Shown here piece by piece: positions 11,276-23,277 of a DNA stretch of 64,000 bases (position 1 is its first letter; each line of letters opens with the position of its first letter). The translations under genes were made by a program, and so were the position numbers. The notes beneath the pieces were generated by a model that made no database searches, was not told the DNA's origin, and saw only the letters and a list, made by a program, of their open reading frames with translations. The stretch comes from Charina bottae. Lineage: Eukaryota > Chordata > Lepidosauria > Squamata > Charinaidae. The stretch spans positions 22,588,001 to 22,652,000 of the forward strand of contig JALMGJ010000012.1 of the NCBI GenBank assembly GCA_023362775.1. Reading direction: 5' to 3'.

Positions 11276-13268
11276 GAAAGAATACGTAGTTTGCCTTTTT
11301 TTTTAGCGAGTTAGTGGCCTAATTCTGATGATAGTCTATCTTTGACATTGGATCCCAACAAATATTTGAAACATTAGAAATCATATTAGAAAGAAGGCAA
11401 CAGTAGAAGGGCAGCTCAGAACTGCTTCGTGAGGTCGATAGATACTGCAGTGGCCTGTTCTGAATGCTTTCTTTAGCATTTCTCAAATTTGTTATTTATC
11501 CTAGAGATTTTAAAGTCTCTTTGCAAAACAAAAACCCTGTGGTGGTATGTAACTCACATCCCTACATAGCAATGTTCTGCAAGTTAATTGTTCATTTTAT
11601 AAAATAATTGCATTGTAAAATTACAGTAGGTTCAATTCAAAGTTAAGCAGTTGTAAGCCTCAATGACTTCAAAGTAAACAAGAAGCATGTGCAGAGATAT
11701 TTGCATTGAAAGCAACGGGTCTTAAAAATGACTAGTTTTGAGTCGATTGTGTTCATTGTTTGCAGGTTACGAAACAGTTACTGTCTTCCTGTGTTGCTTA
11801 TGGGTACTCTAGAAGTTTCTGATTAGCTATTTTTGGAAATAAGCTAGGATACTTGGTTTAATTCAGTCGGGTTCTGCTTTGTTTTGCATGTGTGATTGCA
11901 CAAGCAGTTTTTAAGATCCAATATAGTATAGTGAACTTACTGTCATTCCTATTGGAATAATGATTCACTGCTGGGAAACAGAGGTTCAGTGAAAGCCATG
12001 AACATGGCAGAATTGGAATTTGAACCTACACTGTAGTCTTACGCATATTCACTTAGGGGGTAAATGTGAACGGAACAAGGGGTTTATCAGACATGGCTTC
12101 TCCCTCCTATCATGGGGCAATTTCTGCTATAATTGCTGTGACAGATACCTGTGAAAATGCTTTGAGAGAATATTGCTGATGAGGGAACATCATGCCAACA
12201 ATCTTTGTTTCTGTTTCTGGGATCACTGCCATGTAGTTCCATTGCTGGCATCATTTCATAATATTTTGCATATGAATTTATCCTGGGAATCATAGTAGAA
12301 ATTGTCCTATAATGAAGAGAAGGTGGAAGGAACCATGAATGGTTCCAACACTCTCTTCACTGGACTGTCCTAAACATCCATTTCGTGGGGATGACTTTCT
12401 TTATGACAGCTACGTTGGAATCCATGGGATACAACACCCTTTATAGCTATTACCTTTTATTTATGAAGCAAAAAAAAAATTATGGAACAGTGAAAAAAGG
12501 AAATGTTATACAAATATGATAATAAATAATTAAATATTATCTGAGATTCCTGAGACTTTTTTATTGTAGGATCCGACACGAATCAATTGGTTAAAAAAAA
12601 GTTTAAGTGCTGCTAATTTAGCATTATTTTTTGTTTACCATGATAATTCTTTTGAACACTGATATAGCTGAACTACATCTAATTCACACAATTCAGTCCT
12701 AGTTCATAGGCTTGAATACCTGCTTGGCTCTCTGAAAAGTTATGAAGAACAGGAAAATATATTAGAATACAGGATTTGTCTTGAAAATGTTGCTCCCAGG
12801 AAGAAAACTAGTGTGCAATTTATGAGAAAGAGACTGGGAATCCCACTGACGGCAGAGGAGGAATAAGAAGCATGATTTAATAGAAAAAACCTAACGTTTG
12901 AAAGGCAGATAATTAAATTGCATATTCCCCAAACTGATTCTGATCTGCCCAGAAGTATGAGGAAGCAACAAATCTACTTCCAGACAGTCAAAATGGAATA
13001 GAAGGGAGGAATAAGAGAGGCAGAGAGACAAGAAGGAAGACAGGTGGAATATATACACAGTTTTTGTCTCAAGAAATGCAAAGGACTTTGGACACTTCTG
13101 CAGGACAGAAAGGAGAGGTTGCACTGACTGTGTGGATGGTCTCTGGGATCTGGGTGAGAGATGTTTGACACTGAGGGGGTCTCCTCCAAAGGACAAGGAG
13201 GTCTATTTTAAAGGAAGAAGTTAGCACACTTTCCAAATCTTAAATTTACTGTAATTTTTGCAGCTATA
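11276..13268. other. no feature recognised
   Basis: Two kilobases of AT-rich DNA. The frame at 12891-13196 (minus, 101 aa) has no recognisable domain and looks fortuitous. Confidence 0.4.
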
Positions 13269-13276
13269 TTCTAGAT

Positions 13277-13526
13277 CAGGGCTTTCCAAACTTCTCACGT
13301 TGGTGACACACCAACAGCGTCGCGCGAAAACCTGGAAGCGCTGCCGCCGTGGCGGCGCTTTTGGGTTTTTGTGTGCCGCAGCGGCGGTGTCCTGGTGTGT
13401 CGCACGGAAACCCGGAAGTGCTGATGACCCACCGCCGCTGCACGCGCTTCCGGGTTTTCACGTGACAGACCTGGGCTCCGCAGGCGACACAGTACTGTGT
13501 CATGACACACAGTTTGGAAAGCTATG
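13277..13526. mobile_element. hAT-type MITE, CTTTCCAAA family, subfamily B
   Basis: Starts CAGGGCTTTCCAAACTT and ends CAGTTTGGAAAGCTATG. The target duplication is TTCTAGAT at 13269-13276 against TTCTAGAC at 13527-13534. The inside is CpG-rich with several CCGGAAG and CTTCCGGG motifs and a CACAGTACTGTGTCATGACA palindrome near the right end. Confidence 0.9.
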
Positions 13527-13534
13527 TTCTAGAC

Positions 13535-14007
13535 AACTATATTAGTGTGCTATAATGATAGAATCATAACCTAATAAATTGTAACAGAACTTTTGTTTGC
13601 TTGCCTAAGGCCCAAGCTAAACATTCTCTGGATAGGTACCATGTTTCTACATGTCATGTTTTTGTTTAATTACAAGTGTGCACAATTCTGGGGTTGAATC
13701 CCTTCTTCCAGGAAGAACGCTCAGGAAGAAATTATCCATTACTGTCAGTTGCACTCTGCACTGGGAAGGAAACGAGTAAGCCCCCCCTTATCCATATGCT
13801 ACGTTACCTGTAATTATGTAAGGGAAAAAACCTAGTAGCTGTATGCTTTGTATCAAGAGATCGTCTATTTTGGCTCTTGACTTAATAACGCAGGCTTAGT
13901 ACCAAGTGCAATTTTAAGGAGTGTCCCATTCCATGGACTGTACATACGCAGTAACATTGTATGTTTTAAATCTGAATCTCGGCTCAATCCCCTTAACCCG
14001 TTTTCAT
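13535..14007. other. no feature recognised
   Basis: AT-rich DNA, nothing recognised. Confidence 0.4.
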
Positions 14008-14016
14008 GGGGGGGGG

Positions 14017-14059
<43 letters not shown>
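14008..14059. repeat. (G)n-(GA)n microsatellite
   Basis: A 12-G run followed by about 19 GA units. Confidence 0.95.
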
Positions 14060-14060
<1 letters not shown>

Positions 14061-14106
14061 ATATTATAGAGAATGTGGCCTTAGAAGAACAGAACTAAGC
14101 TAAACT

Positions 14107-14340
14107 AAAAGTGGCTTCACAACTACTCTGTCCCAAGGTCTGGGAGAACAACCAGGTTTTCAGTAATTTCCAGAAGGGTGGGAGCCTCACAAATCTCTGG
14201 GGGATATCATTCCAGAGAGCAGGTGCTGCAACCAAGTAGGCATATCTCCTGGGTCCCATAAGATGACACTGTTTGATGGACAGGACATGGAGTGCACCTG
14301 CTAGACGAGCAGAAACATCCTGGTGGGGTGAAGCCAAGAC
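14107..14340 (-). pseudogene. L2 LINE ORF2 C-terminal fragment
   Basis: On the minus strand the frame 14095-14337 includes YLVAAPALWNDIPQRFVRLP then KLLKTWLFSQ. This is the conserved tail of the L2 ORF2 protein, usually of the form AP-LWN-LP--LR followed by F---LKTWLF. Upstream RT and endonuclease parts and the 3' UTR are missing. The same C-terminal block is seen at 41600-41766. It is an old truncated copy, not an active gene. Confidence 0.75.
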
Positions 14341-15913
14341 AATAATAATTGCAGTGGTTCTGAGTCAAAGGCTGATCGGTGAAATAGGATAAAATTACAG
14401 AAGAATTAGTGCTAGTCTCCCACCCACCCCCACCCACCGTTTTAGGAGTAGTTCATTCAGATTTGGCCAAAATCTTAGCCCATATAAAATGATTGATGTG
14501 AGATTTGTTGCCTTAAAACCTGTTGTCACATGTGGATATGAAGAATTCTTTCACTGCGGCTTTCTTCGGTGGCTCAGGTGTTGCTGCTCTTGGCAAAGGA
14601 GTAACCCATTCAAACTGTGATAATTGGTACACTCTAGTCTGCACATTGCCGTTTCTTTCAGGCTGATCTGTTTTCTTAGTGTCTGAATTCTGCAGTCATT
14701 CCGATGTATACTATCTTTCCTGGGCTTAGTAAATAAATTATAAAAGAAAATTATTTTTTCTAATATTACTCTGTTTATTCTAAAAGCTAGAAGGTAGTGT
14801 TAGGTTGAGTTTTCAGCTTGAATAATTCACCTGGAGTAAAATGTTCTGGAGTAATTAATTAGGAATAATTAAAACATTTCCACATGTACACGGGCATGTA
14901 CTTTGCCTTTGCCTTTCTCTTTCTAATTCTATTAAGTAATATTTAATATTAAGCAACATCAACAACAATATGCCAATGTATGATTGAACGTTTTGCATTA
15001 TCTGTAGTCCTTCCTTTTCAGTATAAGCAGTCACACCAGGAATTCCCTAATTAACCATAGTTACTGATTTGTACAAGCTTGTTTCAGAACAAGTTCCTAA
15101 GCCAACTCTAAATTAGAAGTGGAATGTTGTTGTTGTTATTTCTGCCCAGTTATAGTCTGATAAAATGAATAAATAAAGGCAGTTTTTTATTTAATTCTTC
15201 CAGGATGGTTCTTGATTTCCCAATCTTGTTTACCATTCTGGGACTTCCTGGTTGCTAATCCTAATCCAGGTACTAACTAGTTCTGACTCTGCTTAGTTTT
15301 TGAGATCAATCAAGGTTGGTTGAGTGATACTGCTTTCTGAAAAGCAGAAAAAGTGGGGTAGAATTCAACTGGTGAAGGAGCATATTCCATAGGTTGAGAA
15401 TAATACAGGTGAAGATCATCTCCCATGTACCTAACGTATACCATAGCTTCTGGTCATTAGAATGAAGAAATTATCTTTAATTAGAAGATTTCTGCTTTGA
15501 TTGCATGTGTGGCAAATAAGCTGCATAAGTAGGCCAAAATTCTTTCAAGTTAAGAAAGCTGAGATAGTTCAATTTAACCACCCCATTAATGTGTGCTTGT
15601 TAAAAACAAAACAAAACAAAACAAAACTTCCCTTTAAACTGGATTCTTAAAATTTAATGGGAAATTAAAATTTATTTTTTTGGTCTCTGGTGGCATAGTA
15701 ATGGCTTTAAATTCAGAGGATTTTGTATGTTAAACTTGTTAGAAAGCTTTCTTGGCTTTTGTTTGGCATTCTTGTTTAAAGGAACAGTGGTTTCACTGTT
15801 GCATTTCTTCTGGTCATTTCATTTCCATATTTTCCATCCAGATACTGTGGCTTGGGTATTTTGTGTGTGTGTGTGGGGGGGGAGGGTGTTTATGTGAGAA
15901 TCCTACATGTAAC
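14341..15913. other. no feature recognised apart from simple repeats
   Basis: AT-rich DNA with an (AAAAC)n run at 15602-15627 and a short GT/G run near 15865. A possible L2-like tail lies near 15148-15180. There is no coding signal. Confidence 0.4.
15602..15627. repeat. (AAAAC)n microsatellite
   Basis: About five pentanucleotide units. Confidence 0.9.
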
Positions 15914-15921
15914 ATATAGGT

Positions 15922-16241
15922 CAGAGCTTTCCAAACTGTGTGTAGGGACACATTAGTGTGTCGGCTGCAGTGTCTGGGTGTGTCGCGGCTGCTGCTGCCT
16001 CCAAGCCCTGCCAGGATTCCGCGCAGGTCCTAGTGCCTGCCTTGTGCCTTGCTGCCTCCAAACCTGCCCTGCCAGGATTCTGCACAGGTACTAGCGCCTG
16101 CCTTGTGCCTTGCTGCCTTCAAATCTGCTGTGATTCCACGCAGGTCCTAGTGCCTGCCTTGTGCCCTGCTGTAAGAGTGTGTCACGAAATGATGCATGTC
16201 TAAAAAGTGTGTCACCAACATGAAAAGTTTGGAAAGCTCTG
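15922..16241 (+). mobile_element. hAT-type MITE, CTTTCCAAA family, subfamily A
   Basis: Ends CAGAGCTTTCCAAACTG and AAAGTTTGGAAAGCTCTG. A perfect 8-bp target duplication ATATAGGT is at 15914-15921 and 16242-16249. The inside holds three tandem units of about 57 bp, each with CAGGTCCTAGTGCCTGCCTT or a one-base variant, followed by GTAAGAGTGTGTCACGAAAT. There is no transposase frame. Confidence 0.93.
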
Positions 16242-16465
16242 ATATAGGTGCTGCTTCAGATTCAAGTTGAGAACTCAAATGAGTGATGCTTTTCCCATCT
16301 CCCAAAAGCCCAGTTCCTCCTGCATTTGAGCATTCCTCTTTGAGATCTCTTCTCTTATAAAGTCTACAAACAGCAAACTTTGAGGTAGGGATGCAGGACA
16401 TAGCCAGGGATCTATTTCTGGCTATGCATAGCCCAGCTTTCAAACTCCACATGTTCACTGTAAGG

Positions 16466-16745
16466 CAGCCTTTCTCAACCTTTTGTCCCTGGAGGAACCC
16501 TTGAAATATTTTTCAGGCCTTGGGGAAGCCCTGCCCATTCAGGCTCAAATATAGGCCAGAAGTTACCAAAAAATGTATATATGCATGAACAGTGTTACGA
16601 AAAATAAAGAATGAAACTTACCTCCTTAATGTGAAGTTGCCCGAATTTGAAATATTTTTTTAAATAAATCATGATCTCCCAGGGAACCCCTAGTGATGTC
16701 TCGCGGAACCCTAGGGTGTCACGGAACCCTGGTGGAGAAACCCTG
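16466..16745. mobile_element. hAT-type MITE, TTTCTCAACC family
   Basis: Ends CAGCCTTTCTCAACC and GGTGGAGAAACCCTG. A perfect 8-bp duplication CTGTAAGG is at 16458-16465 and 16746-16753. The inside has GGAGGAACCCTTGAAATATT near the left end, and GGAACCCCTAGTG with GTCACGGAACCCTGG near the right. Confidence 0.92.
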
Positions 16746-16759
16746 CTGTAAGGTGACGA

Positions 16760-19700
16760 CCCTATGCTGGTGTAGAAATCCTGTTTGTAATTATGATATC
16801 TAGCTCTTGATTGACCTTTACTCATAAATGTGTGGGGATATTTGTGAATGTAAGAAGCCCTGAGAAATAATTACATTAAACCTTCAAATCAGCTAGCAAA
16901 AAATCCTGCTGTGTCATCACTAAGAATACTTGTCTTCTGAGGAGATACTTGTACTTTCGAGTCAGCTAATCAGAATTCCAAGCCACTCCTCAGAAGTACT
17001 ATTAATGTCATATTTTGTAATTTAGGAATATATATTTTATCCATAGGCATGTGGGTGTGAAATTTATCCTTAATCTCTCAGAGACTGTTTCTTTAAAAAG
17101 TACTTGTACTTGGGCTTTTCTGTCCACTAACTTGGCAATTGTTATAGAACTCAATAGCTTATGGTGATCCAAAACTTTCCATATGCTTTGGAGTTTTATT
17201 TACCTACTTCTGCCTTTCTGATTTCATGTCTCCCTGCGAATATCATTCCATACTTTTCATGTCTTTATACTAAAATGTGCTTCCTTTAATTCATCACTAC
17301 TATGTTTGAATTTTCTAACATATTTGATGTTAATAATCATATTGCATACTAAAAATGAACAGCAGAAAAAATCTGTATACAAACATCAGATTGACTTTGA
17401 TACATAATTCATTCTGTATACCTTTGGTGTTTGGTTGAGTTTGGTGAAGTATGGAATTTCAGAGACAGTTACAGAGCAGGAATGAGATTAATAATGGCTA
17501 ATACACTTCCCTAAAAACTGTCTTCATTTTAATGATTGGTGAACAAAAACCTCTTGTAGGCAGTTGCAAACTAGTTTGAGTGTGGCAGCTTTCTATTTCA
17601 TGAGTTTTATTGGCAATTTAGTCTACAGAGAATTTTGAAAGCACTGCTGTGTTCCAGTAGTGAATGGACAAAGGCAGTTATGATGTGACACAAGGAGTCT
17701 TCCAGTCCCAAGCACTGGCCTTATCATACATTAAAAATGCATCATCTTTTGTCCGGTCTTCCTTATCTCTCCCCCTCCCCCAATTTGGATAGTACTAAAT
17801 CCCAATTACGGTTTCTGCAGATGCCTTAGGTGAAATGTGCCTTGAATTTATGCTAAATTGAGATTAATGTACACATAGGTTGTATGCTTGCAAGCATAGA
17901 GTCAGCTCCATATGCCTGCACGTTGCTCATTCAGCATTTTCAATTGATAAATGGGTAGGGAAAATAGCTACAAAAAAGGTAAAAAAAAAGTCAGGGGAAA
18001 AAAAAAGAATTGGCTTATTCAGGCATCAACAGGATATTATTAGTCCCAAGGACTGACGACAGTTTGAGAGCCTGATGCGTAAAGGAAGGAAGTTTATAAA
18101 CATCGCACAGAGAGCCATGTTGAGCAGTTGCAGGAAATGAGGCACGTCCTGCTGCTATTGTGCTTGAAGCAATGAGACTCCCAAGGGACCACACCAGCCC
18201 ATCTTGAGACCCCAGTCTGGCAATGAATTACTTGACTCATTTTATTTTGGCTGTTTTTGTTATTTGTCGCTTATTGTTCCAATTGAGCTGTAACTTATAA
18301 ATAAAGTGCTTGGGCTTCCCCCCTCCCCACCCTGCAAAGGGATTGATGGATTGCTGACAAGATATGAGGGAAAGTACCTCCTGTTCAAATAGTTGCTTTT
18401 CCAAATTGAGCCAGCCGTACTAAGATGGCAAATATCAAATTTCTTATTTTAGAGTGGTTCTTTGGAAACTTAAAACAGGGCTTTCTAAGGAGTCCATGAC
18501 TGGAAGACCTGAGTTTGAAATGGGAGGAATATTCAGAAGATTAGTACTGGAATTAGGAGACTGTCAGAAATCCAGGTTTGTTGTCTAGACTGGGAAATTA
18601 AAAAAAAAATCTGGAAGATGGCAATATCAGACCACTTCCATATTGCCAAGAAAACAGCATCACTATGTCCACGTGGTATCCATGAATGAAGCTTGGTTTG
18701 AAGAATGCTTCAATACTTTTGTGGATTGTAGAATCAGATGAGAGACAGGATATCTAGAAAGATACAGTTTTGATTATCACAATGGTCAAATTAGGTCCTT
18801 AACACAAGATTAAGTGAAACATTGCACTGATGTTTTATGAAGTATTCCTTTCAAATTATGGACATTGAGAATTACAGGGTTAAATCCTTATAGAGATCTT
18901 GCCATCTCCAATGACAGAAAGTTCTCAATATTTCTGATACATTCCATTATATTTTTTTTTCTAGAGAAGTGTTTATTTAAGATAATTCATGCTGCTGGTA
19001 GGAACAAAGGAGTATTACCATTTTCATCAATCAGAAACTTGACCATTGTGAAGTCAGCAGAGTGTGAAGTTAGAAGAATGATCAGATTTTTAAAAAATTA
19101 CAGGTTTTTTTGCATATCTTTCAGTTTCTGCTGCAATATAAAATCCATAACGCATCTATCTTCCAGAGATGAATCACCCATCTTATCTGCTCCTAAAACT
19201 TGGCAGAGCTCATATTCTCACAGATCACCATTTTATTTTAATATTTTTTCCTTAAGTTTTCAAAATTAAGGGACTGGACAGATTAATGGGCTAGATGTGA
19301 TATATAATGCCAATCCATGCTTTGGCACTAATGGAATGAGAGCTTTGTGCATCCTGTTTCTCTATACCCTCCCATATACTACTGAACTGGCAAGCGGTAG
19401 TTTTGCTCTTAAAACTGTTTTCCAAGGGCAAGCACAATTGTTTATTTGTTCGTTTCTCTGCATCAACAAGCTCCTTCAAACTAAGAAATAACTAATTGTG
19501 TGAAGAGGTAGCACAGTTCGTTCAATGATGCCGATGCATGGGAAGTAACCCATAGAAAGCCATCTGAAAATATTAGATTGCAATAAACAATATCTACTAA
19601 TTTCTGCCGTAATTATTTTGGATAGTCTACAGTCTTGAAACAAAGAAGGGGAAACAAGAGAAAAACAGTAAAGTTTAGCAGGAAAGTGGGTTTTTAAACC

Positions 19701-20062
19701 TGTCACCAGTATTGCTTTTACATCTCCTTTCTCACTTTACATTTTAAACGGTAGATGGCTGTGGTTGGCTTCCTCTTTCTTTAGCACAATGTAAAGTAAA
19801 AGTCAGTTTCAGGCTGCAGCATCTTGCACCAGATCAGCCCTTCCTTGAGTAAGTAGAAAATATGCATGAAACTTTCACATATGTTTCGCTTCGAAAAAGG
19901 GGGAAAGAGCATGATGAGTTATTTCTGCATCAAGTTTTTGTGGCTGTCAAAGAGGATTTTTTTCTGTTTGTGGAGAATGAAAATTAGCAGTTTTTCAGTA
20001 GGACTTTTCCTGTCTCCGTTTTCAAGGGAAATGTGAATGGAATTCTGTTAATTAATTCGTGG
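16760..20062. other. 3.3-kb repeat-poor stretch
   Basis: I see no transposon, microsatellite of note or gene over this length, which is unusual for this window. The 134-aa frame at 18865-19269 has no domain I recognise. The stretch could hold conserved non-coding elements (see findings), but this cannot be shown from one sequence. Confidence 0.35.
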
Positions 20063-20197
20063 TGGGATTTCTCAACTTTGGCAACTTTAAGAGGTGTGGA
20101 CTTCAACTTCCAGAATTCTCCAGCCAGCCATGCTGGCTGGGGAATTCTGGGAGCTGAAGTCCATACCTCTTAAAGTTGCTGAGGTTGAGAAACACTG
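20063..20197. mobile_element. palindromic hAT-type MITE, copy 1
   Basis: Nearly the whole element is an inverted repeat. TTTCTCAACTTTGGCAACTT on the left faces AAAGTTGCTGAGGTTGAGAA on the right, with CCAGCCAGCCATGCTGGCTG at the centre. The right end GAGAAACACTG is intact. The left end is damaged and no target duplication could be confirmed. Confidence 0.8.
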
Positions 20198-20217
20198 CTC
20201 TAGACCATAGGCTAGAC

Positions 20218-20563
20218 CAGAGCTTTCCAAACTGTGTGTCGGGACACGTTAGTGTGTCGGCTGCAGTGTCTGGGTGTGTTGTGGCTCCTGCTGCCTCTGA
20301 GCCCTGCCAGGATTCCACGCAGGTCCTAGTGCCTGCCTTGTGCCCTGCTGCCTCCAAACCTGCCAGGATTCCATGCAGGTCCTAGTGCCTGCCGTGTGCC
20401 TTGCTGCCTCCAAACCTGCTGTGATTCCACACAGGTCCTAGTGTCTGCCTTGTGCCCTGCTGTAAGAGTGTGTCATGAAATGATGCTCTGCTGTAAGAAT
20501 GTGTTACAAAATGATGCATGTCTAAAAAGTGTGTCACCAACATGAAAAGTTTGGAAAGCTCTT
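20218..20563 (+). mobile_element. hAT-type MITE, CTTTCCAAA family, subfamily A
   Basis: Starts CAGAGCTTTCCAAACTG and ends AGTTTGGAAAGCTCTT, with the last base changed. The target duplication is GGCTAGAC (20210-20217) against TGCTAGAC (20564-20571). It holds three copies of the CAGGTCCTAGTG unit and two copies of the shorter CTGTAAGA-GTGT unit. Confidence 0.9.
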
Positions 20564-20844
20564 TGCTAGACACACACCAAAAAGGTTTAAAGGTTTTTAA
20601 TCTAGATTTTAAGACTTTTTTCCCCTAAGCCATATTTTCTTCTTCCCAAGCCATGACCCTTCATCACAGAAGGAAGATGTCTGGGTACACATTACACTTT
20701 CCTCAGGGTATTTAGAATGACAGGAAGAATCACATCCATGTTTCCACCCCGTTTTTTCTTTGCCACCTAGGATGTAAAATAGGAATCCTGAGAATTTTGG
20801 AGAAAGTAAGGAGGATCTTGATGACAAAAGAGTTCCATAAGTAT

Positions 20845-21170
20845 AAGGGGGCGTGGTGGCTCAGCGGGTAAGATGCCAGGCTTGTCGATAGCAAGTTCGG
20901 AGGTTCGAATCCCTATCCCTGCATGCGGAGTGAGCTCCCGCACTAGCTCCAGCTCTTGCCAACCTAGCAATTCGAAAGCATGCAAATGCAAGTAGATGAA
21001 TAGGTACCACTTTGGTGGGTAGGTAACAGCATTCCGCGCGTGTCATGCGGCCACATGACCGTGGAAGCGTCTTCGGACAACGCTGGCTCTTTGGCTAACA
21101 AACGGAGATGAGCACCGGCCCCTAGAGTCGGACACAACTGCACAAATGTGCCGGGGGAACCTTTACCTTT
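20845..21170 (+). mobile_element. tRNA-derived SINE, copy 4, 38-bp target duplication
   Basis: Full-length copy of the family at 1831-2161. Its A box TGGCTCAGCGGG and B box GGTTCGAATCC match Pol III consensus perfectly. The tail is AGTCGGACACAACTGCAC and ACCTTTACCTTT. The flanks 20807-20844 and 21171-21208 are identical over 38 bases. Confidence 0.93.
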
Positions 21171-21208
21171 TAAGGAGGATCTTGATGACAAAAGAGTTCC
21201 ATAAGTAT

Positions 21209-21780
21209 CTTCCTCAGTGCCATTTACCTTTCTTATCCTAATCAGAACAAAACAAAGTGAAAGGATAGTCACAGAAAAAGACCTGAGCCATTAGCCATAT
21301 GTAAGATAGCAGTAAGATGTGGACATACATTGTTGTGAACATGGCTCAGATTTTCTACCAGTATGGACACAACCTAAACATAGGATGGGCAACCTGTAAG
21401 AGTCATAAAGTCGCCCCTCCTTTCCCCCTTTTTCTTTTGGTGGACATTTCTTTTAACCTGCCTCTGCAAAATTATGATAAAATCTTTATTCTTCTTTACA
21501 TTATTAAAATGATTCAAGGGGAGTCATTATCTTTTCTTTTTTTAAAGTAAGGCACATACTGTTGATTTATGCATTTGCCCATGGATATCTATGATTATGC
21601 TATCCGGTATTTTATTTTTATGTTTAAAGTTTCTGAGGGGAAGTGAAATGCTAGCCCCTGGCTACCTGGCATCTTTATTCTCCAGAAATCCTTTGGGCCT
21701 CATGTGAACTCACAAATATTCTTAGGAAATAAGAAGAGTGGGTAGTTGGACTCTACTGCTTTAACCTGAGCCACATTCCT
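21209..21780. other. no feature recognised
   Basis: AT-rich DNA, nothing supported. Confidence 0.4.
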
Positions 21781-21892
21781 TGAAATATAAATAAATAATA
21801 TAAATATATAAATATAAATATAAATATAAATATAAATATAAATATAAATGTGTGTGTGCGTGTGTCAGAGAGAGAGAGAGAGAGAGAGAGAA
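21781..21892. repeat. compound (ATAAAT)n-(GT)n-(AG)n microsatellite
   Basis: ATAAAT-type units at 21787-21848 are followed by a TGTGTG run and about 13 AG units. Confidence 0.9.
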
Positions 21893-22145
21893 GGGAAGCA
21901 ATTGACTCCATTATTATTGCCCAGTTTGTATGGAGATCTAGGAAGGTTGGAGGTAGTTCAGTGTGGTGGGAGGAAGAATTGAAGAGACCAGCTCCAGAGA
22001 GATTAGAGAGGTTGTACAGTAAACAAATGACAAGGAAAAACTGGGGAAGCTTTGTTTTTGTTTTGTTTTGTTCTGTGATTCATCACTTGTATGTAGGAAG
22101 GAATAAAGAATATTAAGTGAGTGGGTCTTGTCTACTGATAGAGTT

Positions 22146-22345
22146 TTGTTTTTTGTTCTTTATCCATTCAATCGTCTCCAGTTCTCAGAAACTCCCCGGA
22201 CAAATCCCTTCAGTTTTCTTGGCAAGGTTTTTTTTTTTTCAGAAGTGGTTTGCCATTGCCTCCTTTCTAGGGCTGAGGGAAAGTGACTAGATCTCACAGA
22301 CTCCCGGTTTCTAGCCTGATGCCTTAACCATTTCACCATAGAGTA
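22146..22345 (-). mobile_element. Sauria SINE
   Basis: Minus-strand copy with TTCAATCGTCTCCAGTTCTC (BovB-like tail), CTTCAGTTTTCTTGGCAAGG, AGAAGTGGTTTGCCATTGCC and a head ending near GCCTTAACCATTTCACC. Confidence 0.82.
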
Positions 22346-22499
22346 AGATAGGATAAATATTCAGCATTTCTTCCCAGGTTCTCTCTTTATTAGATTGATA
22401 TCCTGCCTTTATTTTGTAAACTCAAGACAATGTGCATAATGCCCCATTTGTCAGCCCCTTGAGGTAGGCCAAGTCAGGAAAGAGATTCCACAAGGGCAA

Positions 22500-22815
22500 C
22501 TGGAACCCTTGAGAGACCCAAATGACCCCAACCCTCTTAGCCTTTCATAAGGCTGTAAAGATGTGGCTGTTCCTCCCAGGCAGTGGGTTGGGAGGTTGGG
22601 TGAACTCTGCTGATGAATTGGTTTTAATTACTGTTTTCTGTAAATTACATTGGTTTTTATGACCCTGGACATCTATTCTTTGGGTGGTTGATGTTATTTA
22701 TTTGTGAAATTTTCAGGCCAACCCAATCTGTTACAACTTTGTTGCTTTTAAACCGTGTACACCATCCAGAGTCATTGTCATGAGATGGGCAGCTATATAA
22801 ATTGTTTAAAAATAT
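22500..22815 (+). pseudogene. L2 LINE 3' end with C-terminal coding remnant
   Basis: Translation around 22540-22590 gives FHKAVKMWLFLPG, which resembles the F-KALKTWLFL block at the end of L2 ORF2. The sequence ends with ACACCATCCAGAGTCATT and GAGATGGGCAGCTATATAAA, a decayed L2 3' terminus. Confidence 0.6.
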
Positions 22816-22984
22816 AAATAATGCTTTATTGTTGTAGGGTGCAGTAATGGAATCTTGAAAGCTTGCCAGAATTTCCCTCTATCAGAATCAAGGTGGTGTT
22901 ATTTTATGTCTTTCTTACAACTGCTACTTTCCCAGGGCTGAGATTTCATTTACAGTTTCTTTTATCTATTAAATGGTTCTTGCA

Positions 22985-23277
22985 TTCCTCCCTCTGTATC
23001 CTTCTCCTATTTTCCCCACAATAATAACCTGTGAGGTGGGTTGGGCTGAGAGAGGGTGACAGGCCCAAACCTGTTTATTCTTGACCATGCCTAAGAAAAG
23101 ATTAGAACAGTGTTTCTCAACCTTGGTCACTTTAAGATGTCTGGGCATGCTGGCTGGGGAATTCTGGGAGTTGAAGTCCAGACGTCTTAAAGTGGCTATG
23201 GTTGAGAAATACTGGACTAGAACTTGTGGTCTCCCAGTTTCTAGCCCAGAAATTTAACCACTACACCAAACTCTCTC
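22985..23277 (-). mobile_element. Sauria-head SINE interrupted by a MITE
   Basis: The tail half (22985-23099, with CCTATTTTCCCCACAATAAT and GTGAGGTGGGTTGGGCTGAG) and the head half (about 23216-23277, with GGTCTCCCAGTTTCTAGCCC and CCACTACACCAAAC) form one minus-strand SINE. It is split by the hAT MITE at 23108-23214. Confidence 0.78.
23108..23214. mobile_element. palindromic hAT-type MITE, copy 2
   Basis: Ends CAGTGTTTCTCAACC and GGTTGAGAAATACTG. The target duplication is GATTAGAA (23100-23107) against GACTAGAA (23215-23222). The inside is a near-palindrome containing GAATTCTGGGAGTTGAAGTC. It is inserted in the SINE at 22985-23277 and is therefore younger than it. Confidence 0.88.

Noticed and set aside
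12891..13196. 101-residue minus-strand frame
   Set aside because: No family signature or repeat match; cannot be supported as a gene.
15922..16241. Possible CRISPR-like spaced repeats
   Set aside because: The repeats are contiguous tandem units within a MITE, have no unique spacers, and the genome is vertebrate.
18865..19269. 134-residue frame as a possible exon or gene
   Set aside because: No recognisable domain, no convincing splice or promoter context, AT-rich chance frame.
20845..20920. Apparent tRNA gene with perfect A and B boxes
   Set aside because: Same SINE family, with target duplications around the whole 326-bp element.
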